The notes under the pieces were generated by a model that was not told where the DNA came from, did no database searches, and saw nothing but the letters and a program-made list of their open reading frames with translations. Shown piece after piece: positions 11,788-22,290 of a DNA stretch of 64,000 nt. This DNA comes from Pseudomonadota bacterium. Its GTDB lineage: Bacteria; Pseudomonadota; Gammaproteobacteria; Burkholderiales; Burkholderiaceae_C. Position 1 is the first letter of the stretch, and the number at the start of each line of letters is the position of its first letter. Both the position numbers and the translations under genes were made by a program. Where the stretch lies: assembly GCA_021848345.1 (NCBI GenBank), contig JAJZUV010000017.1, positions 1 through 64,000 on the forward strand, given 5' to 3'.

Positions 11788-11800
11788 GTCGAGCGACTCG

Positions 11801-12946
11801 ATGAACCGGGACCTGGTCGCGATGGTCGCCGGCGAACCGTCGGGGGACCTGCTCGCCTCGCACGTCGTGGCCGAGCTGGGGCGCAGCCATCCGGGGCTGC
11901 GCTGCGCCGGCATCGGCGGCGAGCGCATGCGCGCCGCCGGCTTCGACGCCTGGTGGAACAGCGAACGCCTGGCCGTGAACGGTTTCGCGGCCGTCCTGCC
12001 GCGCCTGCCCGAGTTGCTGCGCATGCGCGCCAGGCTGCGCCGGCGCCTGCTGGAGCAGCCGCCGGGGGTGTTCGTCGGCGTGGACGCTCCCGACTTCAAC
12101 CTGGCGCTGGAAGCGAGCCTGCGCGAGCGCGGCATCCCGACCGTGCACTTCGTCAGCCCTTCCATCTGGGCCTGGCGGCGCGAGCGCATCCACCGCATCG
12201 AGGCCGCGGTGGATCACCTGCTGTGCGTGTTTCCCTTCGAGCCCGCGCTGTACGAGGGCTCGCGCGTGCGTGCCAGCTACATCGGGCATCCGCTGGCCGA
12301 GGTGATCCCCCGCGAGCCCGACGCGGCCGCGGCGCGTCGCCGCCTGGGCCTGGAGCCGGGCGAGTGCGCCGCCGGGGTGCTGGCGGTGCTGCCTGGCAGC
12401 CGCGCGGGCGAGGTTCGGCACATCGCGCCGTCCTTCCTCGAAGCCGCCGCGCGCATGCAGCGCGAACGCGGCCTGGAGGTGCTGGTGGCGGTGGCCCATG
12501 CCGGGCTGCTGCCCGCGCTGCGCCGACAGGCACGGGCCTGGCCCGAGCTGCGCGCGCGCTGGGTGGTGGGGGACTCGCACGGCGTGCTCGAGGCCTGCGA
12601 CCTGGCGCTGGTGGCCAGCGGCACCGCCACGCTCGAATGCGCGCTGTTCGGTCGCCCCATGGTCATCGGCTACCGGCTGCCCTGGCTGTCATGGCGCCTG
12701 ATGAAGGACCGCGGCTACCTGCCCTGGGTGGGCCTGCCCAACATCCTGGCCGGCGAGGGCCTGGTCGACGAACTTCTGCAGCACGACTGCGAGGGTCCGG
12801 CGCTGGCGCGCAGCGCCCTCGGCCTGCTGGACGACGCGCCGCGGCGCGAGCGCCTGCGCGAGCGCTTCGCCCGCATCCACGAGACCCTGCTGCGTCCCAC
12901 GGCGGCGCTGGCGGCGCAGGCCATCGCCGACGCGGCCGGAGCATGA
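11801..12946 (+). CDS. lpxB: Lipid-A-disaccharide synthase
   Basis: GT19 glycosyltransferase that condenses UDP-2,3-diacylglucosamine with lipid X. The 381 residues start with [20 protein letters not shown], the family signature, and contain [14 protein letters not shown] and the nucleotide-binding [14 protein letters not shown] block. It is 13 bases after lpxA and 10 bases before rnhB. Products of lpxA, lpxD and lpxB act in one pathway, with LpxC and LpxH encoded elsewhere. Confidence 0.95.
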   Translation: MNRDLVAMVAGEPSGDLLASHVVAELGRSHPGLRCAGIGGERMRAAGFDAWWNSERLAVNGFAAVLPRLPELLRMRARLRRRLLEQPPGVFVGVDAPDFNLALEASLRERGIPTVHFVSPSIWAWRRERIHRIEAAVDHLLCVFPFEPALYEGSRVRASYIGHPLAEVIPREPDAAAARRRLGLEPGECAAGVLAVLPGSRAGEVRHIAPSFLEAAARMQRERGLEVLVAVAHAGLLPALRRQARAWPELRARWVVGDSHGVLEACDLALVASGTATLECALFGRPMVIGYRLPWLSWRLMKDRGYLPWVGLPNILAGEGLVDELLQHDCEGPALARSALGLLDDAPRRERLRERFARIHETLLRPTAALAAQAIADAAGA

Positions 12947-12956
12947 GGGGCGCCCG

Positions 12957-13577
12957 GTGATTCCCGTGCTGTCCGAGGCGACCCTGGTCGCCGGTTGCGA
13001 CGAGGTGGGGCGCGGCACCTGGGCCGGCCCGGTGGTCAGTTGCGCGCTGATCCTGGATCCGCTGCGCGTGCCACCGGGGCTGGCCGATTCCAAGACCCTT
13101 TCGGCCCGGCGCCGCGAGGCGCTGGACGCGGCCATCCGCGCGACCTGCCTGGACCTGGCCATCGGCATCGCCTCGGCGGCGGAAATCGACCGCCTGAACA
13201 TCCTGCAGGCGACGCTTCTGTCCATGCAGCGCGCGGTGGCAGGGTTGCGCCTGCGCCCGTCGCTGGTGCTGGTGGACGGCAACCGCGCGCCGCCGCTGGA
13301 CGTGCCGGCGCGCGCGGTGGTGGGCGGCGACGCCACGCAGCCGGCGATCAGCGCGGCCTCCATCGTCGCCAAGGTGTGGCGCGACGCGCGCATGGCCGAG
13401 CTCGACGGGCAATACCCGGGCTACGGCTTCGGGCGGCATTTCGGATACGGCACGGCGCAGCACCTGCAGGCCCTGCGCCAGTTGGGGGCCTGCGCCGAGC
13501 ATCGGCACAGCTTCGCGCCGCTGCGGCGCCTGCGGGAAGCCGCCGGCGGCGCGACCCACGCCGCGGAGTCGGCATGA
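12957..13577 (+). CDS. rnhB: Ribonuclease HII
   Basis: Removes RNA from RNA-DNA hybrids and starts excision of misincorporated ribonucleotides. The 206-residue protein has the N-terminal catalytic block [18 protein letters not shown] (Asp and Glu of DEVGRG; most relatives have DEAGRG), the VDGNRAP region, [12 protein letters not shown] and the C-terminal [10 protein letters not shown]. The start is GTG at 12957. The stop overlaps the following methyltransferase start by ATGA. Confidence 0.95.
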   Translation: MIPVLSEATLVAGCDEVGRGTWAGPVVSCALILDPLRVPPGLADSKTLSARRREALDAAIRATCLDLAIGIASAAEIDRLNILQATLLSMQRAVAGLRLRPSLVLVDGNRAPPLDVPARAVVGGDATQPAISAASIVAKVWRDARMAELDGQYPGYGFGRHFGYGTAQHLQALRQLGACAEHRHSFAPLRRLREAAGGATHAAESA

Positions 13578-14356
13578 AACACCTGAGTTCGAGCGACAAC
13601 CCGCTGTTCAAGTCCTTGCGCGCGCTCGCCCACGAGGCCGCGGCGGTGCGGCGCCTGGACCAGGCCTGGCTGGAGGGCATCCACCTGGCGGCCTCGGCGC
13701 TGGACGCCGGGCTGGAGCCGCTCGCCCTGGTGTGTACCGAGGCGGGACTGGCCGATGCCGAGATCGCCCGCCTGGCCGAGCGCGTGGGCGCCTCGCGCGT
13801 GGTGCTGCTCGAGCCGGCCCTGTGGCGCCAGTTGTCCGCGGTGCGCCACGGACGCGAGGTCGGGTTGCTGGTGCGCCGCCCCGCAGCGGGCGCGCCGCGT
13901 GCCGGCGTGGCCGTGGTGCTGGACCGGGTGCAGGATGCCGGCAACGTCGGCACCTTGCTGCGCACCGCGGCGGCGGCCGGGGCCGGCACCGTCTATTGCC
14001 TGCGGGGCTGCGCCGGCGCCTGGACCTCCAAGGTGCTGCGTTCGGGCATGGGCGCGCACTTCGCGCTGTGCCTGGTGGAGGACGCGCGCTGGGAGGACAT
14101 CGAGCCCGGGCTGCCGAGGCCGCTGTACGCGACCGCCGGGCAGGGCACGCGCGACCTGTACGAACTCGACCTGCGTGGCGACGTGACCTGGGTGTTCGGC
14201 AACGAGGGCGCCGGCGTCGCCCCGGCCCTGCTGGCGCGCTGCGACGCCGGCGTGCGCATTCCCCAGCGCGGCGCGGTGGAGTCCCTGAACGTCGCCGCGG
14301 CCGCCGCGGTGTGCCTGTACGAGGGCCTGCGCCAGCGCATCGCCGCCGGCCGCTGA
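13574..14356 (+). CDS. SpoU/TrmH-family RNA 2'-O-methyltransferase
   Basis: SPOUT-fold enzyme that methylates a ribose 2'-OH in rRNA or tRNA. The 260 residues have an N-terminal substrate-binding part ([19 protein letters not shown]) and the three SpoU motifs: [35 protein letters not shown] and [20 protein letters not shown]. The N-terminal layout resembles 23S rRNA methyltransferases of the RlmB/TsnR type, but the target base cannot be read from the sequence. It ends the long plus-strand cluster and converges on the next gene with a 22-base gap. Confidence 0.9.
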   Translation: MKHLSSSDNPLFKSLRALAHEAAAVRRLDQAWLEGIHLAASALDAGLEPLALVCTEAGLADAEIARLAERVGASRVVLLEPALWRQLSAVRHGREVGLLVRRPAAGAPRAGVAVVLDRVQDAGNVGTLLRTAAAAGAGTVYCLRGCAGAWTSKVLRSGMGAHFALCLVEDARWEDIEPGLPRPLYATAGQGTRDLYELDLRGDVTWVFGNEGAGVAPALLARCDAGVRIPQRGAVESLNVAAAAAVCLYEGLRQRIAAGR

Positions 14357-14378
14357 AGCCGCCGGCGCGACGGCGGGC

Positions 14379-15440
14379 TCAGGCCCCCGGCGGCTGGTAC
14401 AGCGCCATGCTGAGGGATCCGGCCGAGGCCCAGATGCGTCCGGCCGGGCTCATGTGGGTCAGGTGCAACGAGGTGCGCGTGGCCACCGCCTGCTGGCGCA
14501 GGGCCTCGAATTCGGGCCATGCCTGGATCTCGCGCAGCCCGCCGTCCAGGCTGATCTGCAGCCAGGCACCGGGGCCGGACTGTGCGCGCAGTCGTTCGGT
14601 GACCTGTGCGAAGGCATGCGTGACCGCGGCGCGCCAGTTTTTCAGCTTGTGCTCGCAGAACAGGCCGCTGGCGTCAGCCTGCAGCACCGGCGTGCGGCGC
14701 CAGATGTGTCCCAGGGGACTCGAGCAGGCCTGCTCCCACTGGGCCAGCGCCGATTGCTGCAGGCGCTGCAGGGACTCCAGGGTGTCGCCCGGATGCTGCG
14801 GCACCAGCCACAGGTGCGTGGTCTCGCGCAGTGCCTGCGCCCGCCGCGCGGCCTCGGCCGGCGCGATGCCGGCTTCCAGCATGCGCAGCAGCATGCGCGC
14901 GTGCAGGGCCGTGCCCGCCAGCAAGGTGCCGCTGTCGACCAGTTGCAGGTGCAGCTGGGGATCCAGCGCGCGTTGCAGACGCATGTCGCGAATCTCGTCC
15001 GCGTGCTCCGCCACGAGTCGCTGCAGCGGCGGCGCGGTATCGACGAATTCGCGCCGCGTGCCCAGGTGGATCAGCCAGTCGGCGTTGATGGCCAGCGGCG
15101 GGTACAGACGGTATTCGAGCGAATCCACCGCGGGAGCCTCGATCACCGCGCCGCGCAGGCGCTCGCGGCTGAGGCGCCGCAGGCGCGAACTCGACCCCTT
15201 CTCGAGCATGGTGCGTCCCGGCCAGCGCACCGCCAGGGGCAGCAGGCGCAGACGCGGATTGGCCTGCATCGACGACGAAGCGTCGGCCGAGGCGTCCACC
15301 AGCACGATGGCGTAGGGCTGCGTGGCGCGCGAGGGATCCACCGGCAGCATGGATTCGCGCTGGTCGCGCTGCTGCTGCGTGGAGGCGTAGCCCAGCAGGT
15401 ATTCGTTCTTCTCGGGGGACTGGCGGGTTTCGACACTCAT
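14379..15440 (-). CDS. Conserved hypothetical protein with DegV-like features
   Basis: A 353-residue soluble protein with no signal peptide or membrane segment. Several stretches recall the DegV (EDD) fold of fatty-acid-binding proteins: AIVLVDASADASSS near residue 45 (DegV proteins have a DSTADL motif), RLLPLAVRW with the LPL turn, and LVDSGTLLAGTALHARML in the second half, like the DS-x-SxGxG motif. The usual SGT ligand loop is not obvious, so this is a divergent member or a different family. Starting at ATG 15440 omits three residues of a GTG alternative at 15449; AGGTG precedes the ATG. Function unknown. Confidence 0.6.
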   Translation of the reverse strand: MSVETRQSPEKNEYLLGYASTQQQRDQRESMLPVDPSRATQPYAIVLVDASADASSSMQANPRLRLLPLAVRWPGRTMLEKGSSSRLRRLSRERLRGAVIEAPAVDSLEYRLYPPLAINADWLIHLGTRREFVDTAPPLQRLVAEHADEIRDMRLQRALDPQLHLQLVDSGTLLAGTALHARMLLRMLEAGIAPAEAARRAQALRETTHLWLVPQHPGDTLESLQRLQQSALAQWEQACSSPLGHIWRRTPVLQADASGLFCEHKLKNWRAAVTHAFAQVTERLRAQSGPGAWLQISLDGGLREIQAWPEFEALRQQAVATRTSLHLTHMSPAGRIWASAGSLSMALYQPPGA

Positions 15441-15484
15441 CGGGGGCACCTGCCGCTGGCAAGAGGGGTTCGCAGCGAAGTATC

Positions 15485-16303
15485 TCAGTATTCGAGCCGA
15501 TCCGGCCGAATCTGTTGCAGGATGGTCGTGGCGATTTCCTCGATCGACTTGTTGGTCGACGACAGCCAGCGGATGCCTTCGCGGCGCATCAGGCGCTCGG
15601 CCTCGGCCACTTCCTCTGTGCAGTTCTCCAGCGCGGCGTAGCGGCTGCCCGGCTTGCGCTCGTTGCGGATCTCGCTCAGGCGCTCGGGCGCGATGCTCAG
15701 GCCGAACAGCTTCGCGCGATGCGACACCAGGTCCTGCGGCAGGGTCATGCGCTCGAAGTCCTCGGGGATCAGCGGGTAGTTGGCCGCGCGCACGCCGTGC
15801 TGCATGGCCAGGTACAGCGAGGTGGGCGTCTTGCCGCTGCGCGACACGCCCACCAGGATCACGTCGGCCAGGGCCAGGTTGCGCGAGGACTGTCCGTCGT
15901 CGTGCATCAGCGCGAAATTGATCGCGTCGATGCGGTTGTGGTAGCGCTCGCTCTTGGCGATGTCCGAGAACTGACCGATGCGGTGGTTGGACTTGACCCC
16001 GAAGGCCACCTCCAGCGGCTCGATGAAGGTGGTGAACATGTCCAGGACCAGGCCGCTGCAGCGCCGGATCACCTCCAGCACCTCGGGCTCCACCAGGGTG
16101 GTGAACACCACCGGAGGGTGTCCCTCCAGGCTGGCCGCGTGATTGATGCGGGCCACCGCCTGGTGCGCCTTGTCCACGCTGTCCACGAAGGGCAGGCGGA
16201 TGCGGTGGGGCTGCAGGTCGAATTGCGCCAGGATGGAGTTGCCGAAGGTTTCGGCGGTGATGCCGGTTCCATCGGAGACGAAGAACACAGATCGATTGGG
16301 CAT
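15485..16303 (-). CDS. ppsR: Phosphoenolpyruvate synthase regulatory protein (bifunctional kinase/pyrophosphorylase)
   Basis: ADP-dependent Thr kinase and Pi-dependent pyrophosphorylase that switches PEP synthase off and on in characterised relatives (formerly DUF299). The 272-residue protein starts MPNRSVFFVSDGTGITAE and contains the P-loop GVSRSGKTPTSLYLA and the C-terminal RREGIRWLSSTNKSIEEIA block. The start at 16303 matches the family; an open frame extends 31 residues upstream without similarity. It is divergent from ppsA, its expected target, across a 162-base gap. Confidence 0.95.
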   Translation of the reverse strand: MPNRSVFFVSDGTGITAETFGNSILAQFDLQPHRIRLPFVDSVDKAHQAVARINHAASLEGHPPVVFTTLVEPEVLEVIRRCSGLVLDMFTTFIEPLEVAFGVKSNHRIGQFSDIAKSERYHNRIDAINFALMHDDGQSSRNLALADVILVGVSRSGKTPTSLYLAMQHGVRAANYPLIPEDFERMTLPQDLVSHRAKLFGLSIAPERLSEIRNERKPGSRYAALENCTEEVAEAERLMRREGIRWLSSTNKSIEEIATTILQQIRPDRLEY

Positions 16304-16465
16304 GCGGAACAGCAAACTAGGGCCAGTAGAATCCCCACCATCATGCCCGTCGCGAAATGCGCGCGCCGGGGCCGTGCCGGAGAACTCGAACAACATGACC
16401 GGCGGCCTCGCGCAATTTCCCGCTGCAGGCGCACAGATTCTTGTTCATTCTATTGAGGGTATTCC

Positions 16466-18850
<2,385 letters not shown>

Positions 18851-18858
18851 CGACGTGG

Positions 18859-18890
18859 CGTGTTTCCCGGAAGAAATTCCGGGAAACACG
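18859..18890 (+). terminator. Perfect 14-bp hairpin after ppsA
   Basis: A 14-bp perfect stem (left arm 18859-18872, right arm 18877-18890) with a GAAA loop lies 8 bases after the ppsA stop. No long T-run follows (GGTATCTTGT), so it may act as a weak or Rho-assisted terminator, or as an mRNA 3' end stabiliser. A TATACT hexamer at 18903-18908 just downstream could be the -10 of the rpsF operon promoter, but no good -35 was found. Confidence 0.5.
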
Positions 18891-18993
18891 GGTATCTTGT
18901 CGTATACTTGAGTGTTTCTTTGCCACACCAGGGCCTCGGCGCGGATGGATGCGACCGCCGCGCAGCACCTGGGTGGCTTCATCCGCAGAGAAA

Positions 18994-19013
18994 CCCCGTG
19001 GAACGCCGCGGGG
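18994..19013 (+). promoter_or_regulatory. Leader hairpin immediately upstream of rpsF
   Basis: CCCCGTGG (18994-19001) pairs with CCGCGGGG (19006-19013) around an AACG loop, giving an 8-bp stem with one G-T wobble. It ends just before the AAGGAG ribosome binding site of rpsF. Outer bases GCGGATG and CATCCGC at about 18941 and 18980 could form an enclosing stem. rpsF leaders in many bacteria are bound by the S6:S18 complex for feedback control; this element is in the right place, but the match to that motif was not verified. Confidence 0.35.
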
Positions 19014-19026
19014 GCAAGGAGAAGTC

Positions 19027-19389
19027 ATGCGTCATTACGAGATCGTGCTCATCATCCACCCGGACCAGAGCGAACAGGTCGGTGCGATGGTCGAGCGCTA
19101 CAAGAACGTGGTCACCGGCAAGGGCGGTGTGGTGCACCGCTTCGAGGACTGGGGCCGCCGTCAGATGGCCTACCAGATCCAGAAGCTGGCCAAGGCCCAT
19201 TACGTGTGCCTGAACATCGAGGCCGACCAGGAAGTGCTGGCCGAGCTCGAGCACAGCTTCAAGTTCAGCGATGCCGTGTTGCGCCACCTGGTGGTGCGCA
19301 TGGACAAGGCCGAGACCCAGCCGTCGGTGATGATGCGCTCGGTCGAGCGCGAGGAAGCCCGCAAGGCGCATCCGGAGACCGCAGCCTGA
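19027..19389 (+). CDS. rpsF: 30S ribosomal protein S6
   Basis: Small-subunit platform protein that pairs with S18. The 120-residue product starts [18 protein letters not shown] and has the [17 protein letters not shown] block, then a short charged tail. A strong AAGGAG lies six bases before ATG 19027. First gene of the rpsF-priB-rpsR-rplI operon; its stop overlaps the apparent CTG start of priB. Confidence 0.97.
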   Translation: MRHYEIVLIIHPDQSEQVGAMVERYKNVVTGKGGVVHRFEDWGRRQMAYQIQKLAKAHYVCLNIEADQEVLAELEHSFKFSDAVLRHLVVRMDKAETQPSVMMRSVEREEARKAHPETAA

Positions 19390-19715
19390 GCATCAACCGC
19401 GTCGAGATTCGCGCCGAGCTGCGCGAGCGTGGAGCGCTTCGCTACACGCCCGCCGGTGTCGAAGCCCTGGACCTGCGGGTCGGGCACGCTTCGACCCAGG
19501 CCAGCCCGGGCGGTCCGCAACGCATCGAGCTCGAACTGCAGTGCGTGGCCTTCGCCGAGATGGCCAGGCGACTACAGCAGGCGCAGGCCGGAGAGGTGCT
19601 GCACCTGGTCGGGTTCCTGATGCCCAGCCGCCGCGGAGCGCGAATCCTCAAGCTCAACATCATCGAATGGATCCAGGAGGGCGATCATGGCGTTTTTCAA
19701 GAAAACCGACCGTAA
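19386..19715 (+). CDS. priB: Primosomal replication protein PriB (CTG start)
   Basis: Single-stranded-DNA-binding OB-fold protein of the replication restart primosome. The 109-residue reading has [20 protein letters not shown] and [19 protein letters not shown], typical of betaproteobacterial PriB. No ATG, GTG or TTG exists in frame near the N-terminus. The only reasonable start is CTG at 19386, in a CTGA overlap with the rpsF stop, with GGAG at 19374-19377 eight bases upstream. The 3' end overlaps rpsR by 29 bases and contains the rpsR ribosome binding site. The operon position between rpsF and rpsR is conserved. Confidence 0.85.
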   Translation: MSINRVEIRAELRERGALRYTPAGVEALDLRVGHASTQASPGGPQRIELELQCVAFAEMARRLQQAQAGEVLHLVGFLMPSRRGARILKLNIIEWIQEGDHGVFQENRP

Positions 19716-19968
19716 GAACAAACCCAAGCGCAACCAGCAATCCTCGCTGTTCAAGCGCAAGCGTTTCTGCCGTTTCACCGTCGCCGGTGTCGAGCACATC
19801 GACTACAAGGACATCGACGTGCTGCGCGATTTCCTCGCCGAGAACGCCAAGATCATTCCCGCGCGCCTGACCGGCACCCGGGCGATCTACCAGCGCCAGC
19901 TGAACACGGCGATCAAGCGGGCGCGCTTCCTGGCGCTGCTGCCGTTCTCCGACCAGCACAAGAGCTGA
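19687..19968 (+). CDS. rpsR: 30S ribosomal protein S18
   Basis: Partner of S6 on the 30S platform. The 93-residue protein has the family core [24 protein letters not shown] and [27 protein letters not shown], with a basic N-terminal extension ([16 protein letters not shown]). AGGAGG lies before ATG 19687, inside the priB 3' end. rplI follows after 30 bases. Confidence 0.97.
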   Translation: MAFFKKTDRKNKPKRNQQSSLFKRKRFCRFTVAGVEHIDYKDIDVLRDFLAENAKIIPARLTGTRAIYQRQLNTAIKRARFLALLPFSDQHKS

Positions 19969-19998
19969 TCCCCGGCCGAACCCGCAAAGGACATTTCC

Positions 19999-20451
19999 AT
20001 GCAAGTCATCCTGCTTGAAAAAGTCGCCAACCTGGGCAACCTGGGCGACGTGGTGAAGGTGCGCGACGGCTACGGACGCAACTTCCTGATTCCCCAGCGC
20101 AAGGCACGTACCGCGACGCCGCAGGCGCTGGCCGAGTTCGAGGCGCGCCGCGCCGAGCTCGAGAAGGCCGCTGCCGACAAGCTGGCCGCTGCCCAGGCGA
20201 TGGCCGCCAAGCTCGACGGCCTGACCGTGCAGCTGGTGCAGAAGGCCGGCGTCGACGGCCGTCTGTTCGGCTCGGTCACCACCGGCGATATCGCCGGCGC
20301 GCTGGCCAAGGCCGGTTTCGACCTGCCCAAGTCGGCCGTGCGCCTGCCCGACGGCCCGCTGAAGGTCGTCGGCGATCACGCGGTCCAGCTCAACCTGGCC
20401 ACCGACGTCGACGTGTCCGTCACCGTCTCGGTGCTGGGCGAGCACGTCTGA
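19999..20451 (+). CDS. rplI: 50S ribosomal protein L9
   Basis: L1-stalk-base protein of the large subunit. The 150 residues start [32 protein letters not shown], the L9 N-terminal domain, followed by the long connecting helix rich in Ala, Glu and Lys and the C-terminal RNA-binding domain with [16 protein letters not shown]. Last gene of the operon: a rho-independent terminator begins 23 bases after the stop. Confidence 0.97.
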   Translation: MQVILLEKVANLGNLGDVVKVRDGYGRNFLIPQRKARTATPQALAEFEARRAELEKAAADKLAAAQAMAAKLDGLTVQLVQKAGVDGRLFGSVTTGDIAGALAKAGFDLPKSAVRLPDGPLKVVGDHAVQLNLATDVDVSVTVSVLGEHV

Positions 20452-20474
20452 GCCGGCTTCCTTCGCAAGCCAGG

Positions 20475-20501
20475 AGCCGCGCCGCGAGCGCGGCTTTTTT
20501 T
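20475..20501 (+). terminator. Rho-independent terminator of the rpsF-rplI operon
   Basis: Stem AGCCGCGC (20475-20482) pairs with GCGCGGCT (20488-20495) around a 5-base loop, followed by a run of seven T (20495-20501). This ends the ribosomal operon, so dnaB, starting at 20566, probably has its own promoter in the short gap or inside the upstream operon. Confidence 0.9.
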
Positions 20502-20565
20502 CGCCCCTGCGCCCGGCCTGTCGCCGGTGCCCTCCCGTCCTTTCCCGTTTGCTAAGCTTGGATCC

Positions 20566-21930
20566 ATGTCCGCTGCCCTCGACCCCGCCCTGGAGAACCT
20601 GCGCACGCCGCCCCACTCGGCGCAGGCCGAGCAATCGGTGCTCGGCGGCCTGCTGCTGGACAACGAGGCCTTCGACCGCGTCGCCGACCTGCTGCACGTC
20701 AACTTTTTCTATCGCCACGAGCACCGCCTGATCTACCAGGCCACGGCCGACCTGATCCAGGCCGGCAAGCCGGCCGACGTGATCACCGTGCTCGAAGGAC
20801 TGCGCCAGCATGGCCAGGACGAGGCCTGCGGCGGACTGCAGTACCTCAATGCGCTGGCGCAAAGCGTTCCCAGCGCAGCGAACATCCGCCGCTATGCGGA
20901 AATCGTGCGTGAGCGCGCCGTTCTGCGTAATCTGGTCACGATCAGTGACGAGATCGCACAAAGCGCGCTCAATCCCCAGGGACGCGCGGTGCAGCAGATC
21001 CTGGACCAGGCCGAGTCGCGCATCTTCGCCATCTCCGAGGACGGGGCGCGGGGCAAGGCCGGCTTCCAGCCCATGAAGCAGTTGCTGGGCGAACTGCTGG
21101 ACCGGGTGCAGGAACTGTCCGAGCAGGGTGGCTCGGAGATCACCGGGGTGGCGACCGGCTTCGCGGATCTGGACCGCATGACCGCCGGCATGCAGCCCGG
21201 TGACCTGATCATCGTGGCCGGGCGCCCGTCGATGGGCAAGACCTCCTTCGCGCTGAACATCGCCGAGCACGTGGCGGTGAACGAACAGCTTCCCGTGGCG
21301 GTGTTCAGTATGGAAATGGGCGCCTCGCAGCTGGTGCTGCGTATCGTCGGCTCGCTCGGGCGCATCGACCAGTCGCATCTGCGCACCGGCCAGCTCAGCG
21401 AAGAGGAGTGGACCCGCCTGCCCGAGACCATCGAGCGTCTGGACGACGTGCAGATCCACATCGACGAGTCCCCGGCGCTGAACCCGCTGGAGGTCCGCGC
21501 CCGGGCGCGGCGCCTGGCGCGCCAGTGCGGCAAGCTCGGCCTGATCGTCATCGACTACCTTCAGCTGATGACCTCGGCGCGCGACGGCGAGAACCGCGCC
21601 ACCGAGATCTCGGAAATCTCCCGCTCCCTGAAGGCGCTGGCCAAGGAGCTGCAATGCCCGCTGATCGCGCTGTCGCAGCTCAACCGCGACCTGGAAAAGC
21701 GCGCCGACCGCCGCCCGGTGATGAGCGACCTGCGCGAGTCCGGCGCCATCGAGCAGGATGCCGACGTGATCCTGTTCATCTATCGCGACGAGGTCTACAA
21801 CAAGGAGACCAAGGACCAGGGCATCGCCGAGATCATCATCGGCAAGCAGCGTAACGGCCCCATCGGCACCGTCAACGTCGCCTTCCTGCGCCAACTCACT
21901 CGCTTCGAGAACCTCGCTCGAGAATTTTGA
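20566..21930 (+). CDS. dnaB: Replicative DNA helicase DnaB
   Basis: Hexameric helicase that unwinds DNA at the replication fork. The 454 residues have the N-terminal collar domain (RTPPHSAQAEQSVLGGLLLD), a linker, and the RecA-like motor with Walker A GRPSMGKTSFALN, FSMEMGASQLVLR, and DYLQLM. ATG 20566 is chosen over an in-frame GTG at 20527, which would overlap sequence close to the terminator. The gene is convergent with the PhoH gene; a repeat element begins directly after its stop. Confidence 0.96.
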   Translation: MSAALDPALENLRTPPHSAQAEQSVLGGLLLDNEAFDRVADLLHVNFFYRHEHRLIYQATADLIQAGKPADVITVLEGLRQHGQDEACGGLQYLNALAQSVPSAANIRRYAEIVRERAVLRNLVTISDEIAQSALNPQGRAVQQILDQAESRIFAISEDGARGKAGFQPMKQLLGELLDRVQELSEQGGSEITGVATGFADLDRMTAGMQPGDLIIVAGRPSMGKTSFALNIAEHVAVNEQLPVAVFSMEMGASQLVLRIVGSLGRIDQSHLRTGQLSEEEWTRLPETIERLDDVQIHIDESPALNPLEVRARARRLARQCGKLGLIVIDYLQLMTSARDGENRATEISEISRSLKALAKELQCPLIALSQLNRDLEKRADRRPVMSDLRESGAIEQDADVILFIYRDEVYNKETKDQGIAEIIIGKQRNGPIGTVNVAFLRQLTRFENLAREF

Positions 21931-22290
21931 GCCCCCTCCGTCGCCGGGCGCGAGCCCGGCTCCGTCCCCCCAAGGGGGACGCACCCCGCCTTGGGGCGGC
22001 CCTGCGGCGGGTGTGCTCTTGGCAGCGGTGCGGGGTGCAGGAACTGGCCGCGTCGGGCGGGATGGGACTGGCAGCGGTGCGGGGTGCAGGAACTTACTGT
22101 GTCAGGCGGGCAAGAAAAGGCGCCGGCTGATCTTGTGCCGCCGCAGGCGGCTGTCTAGCCCGCCTGAAAGCCGCTCTTCATCGCACTACGCCCCACTGCC
22201 AGGAACCCACCTTCCGCAGGGCCGCCCCAAGGAAGGGGGTGTCCCCCATGGGGGGACGGAGCGGGGGTCGCCCCCCGCGACGGAGGGGGC
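21931..22290. repeat. Composite inverted repeat between dnaB and the PhoH gene
   Basis: The 360-base gap between the dnaB stop and the PhoH-gene stop is one repeat structure. It begins GCCCCCTCCGTCG (21931-21943) and ends with the exact reverse complement (22278-22290). The imperfect inverted arms run about 77 bases or more (21931-22007 and 22214-22290) and contain GGGCCGCCCCAAG next to a C-run/G-run hairpin. Between the arms a 26-bp direct repeat occurs twice (22020-22045 and 22069-22094), with a diverged inverted copy near 22190-22205. No gene is seen in it. It may end transcription from both sides. Confidence 0.8.

Noticed and set aside
18903..18908. TATACT as the rpsF promoter -10
   Set aside because: No acceptable -35 at the right spacing, and the hairpin overlaps that position; not listed as a promoter.
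22020..22094. Possible CRISPR-like direct repeats
   Set aside because: Only two copies of a 26-mer, embedded in an inverted repeat, with no cas genes in the window.
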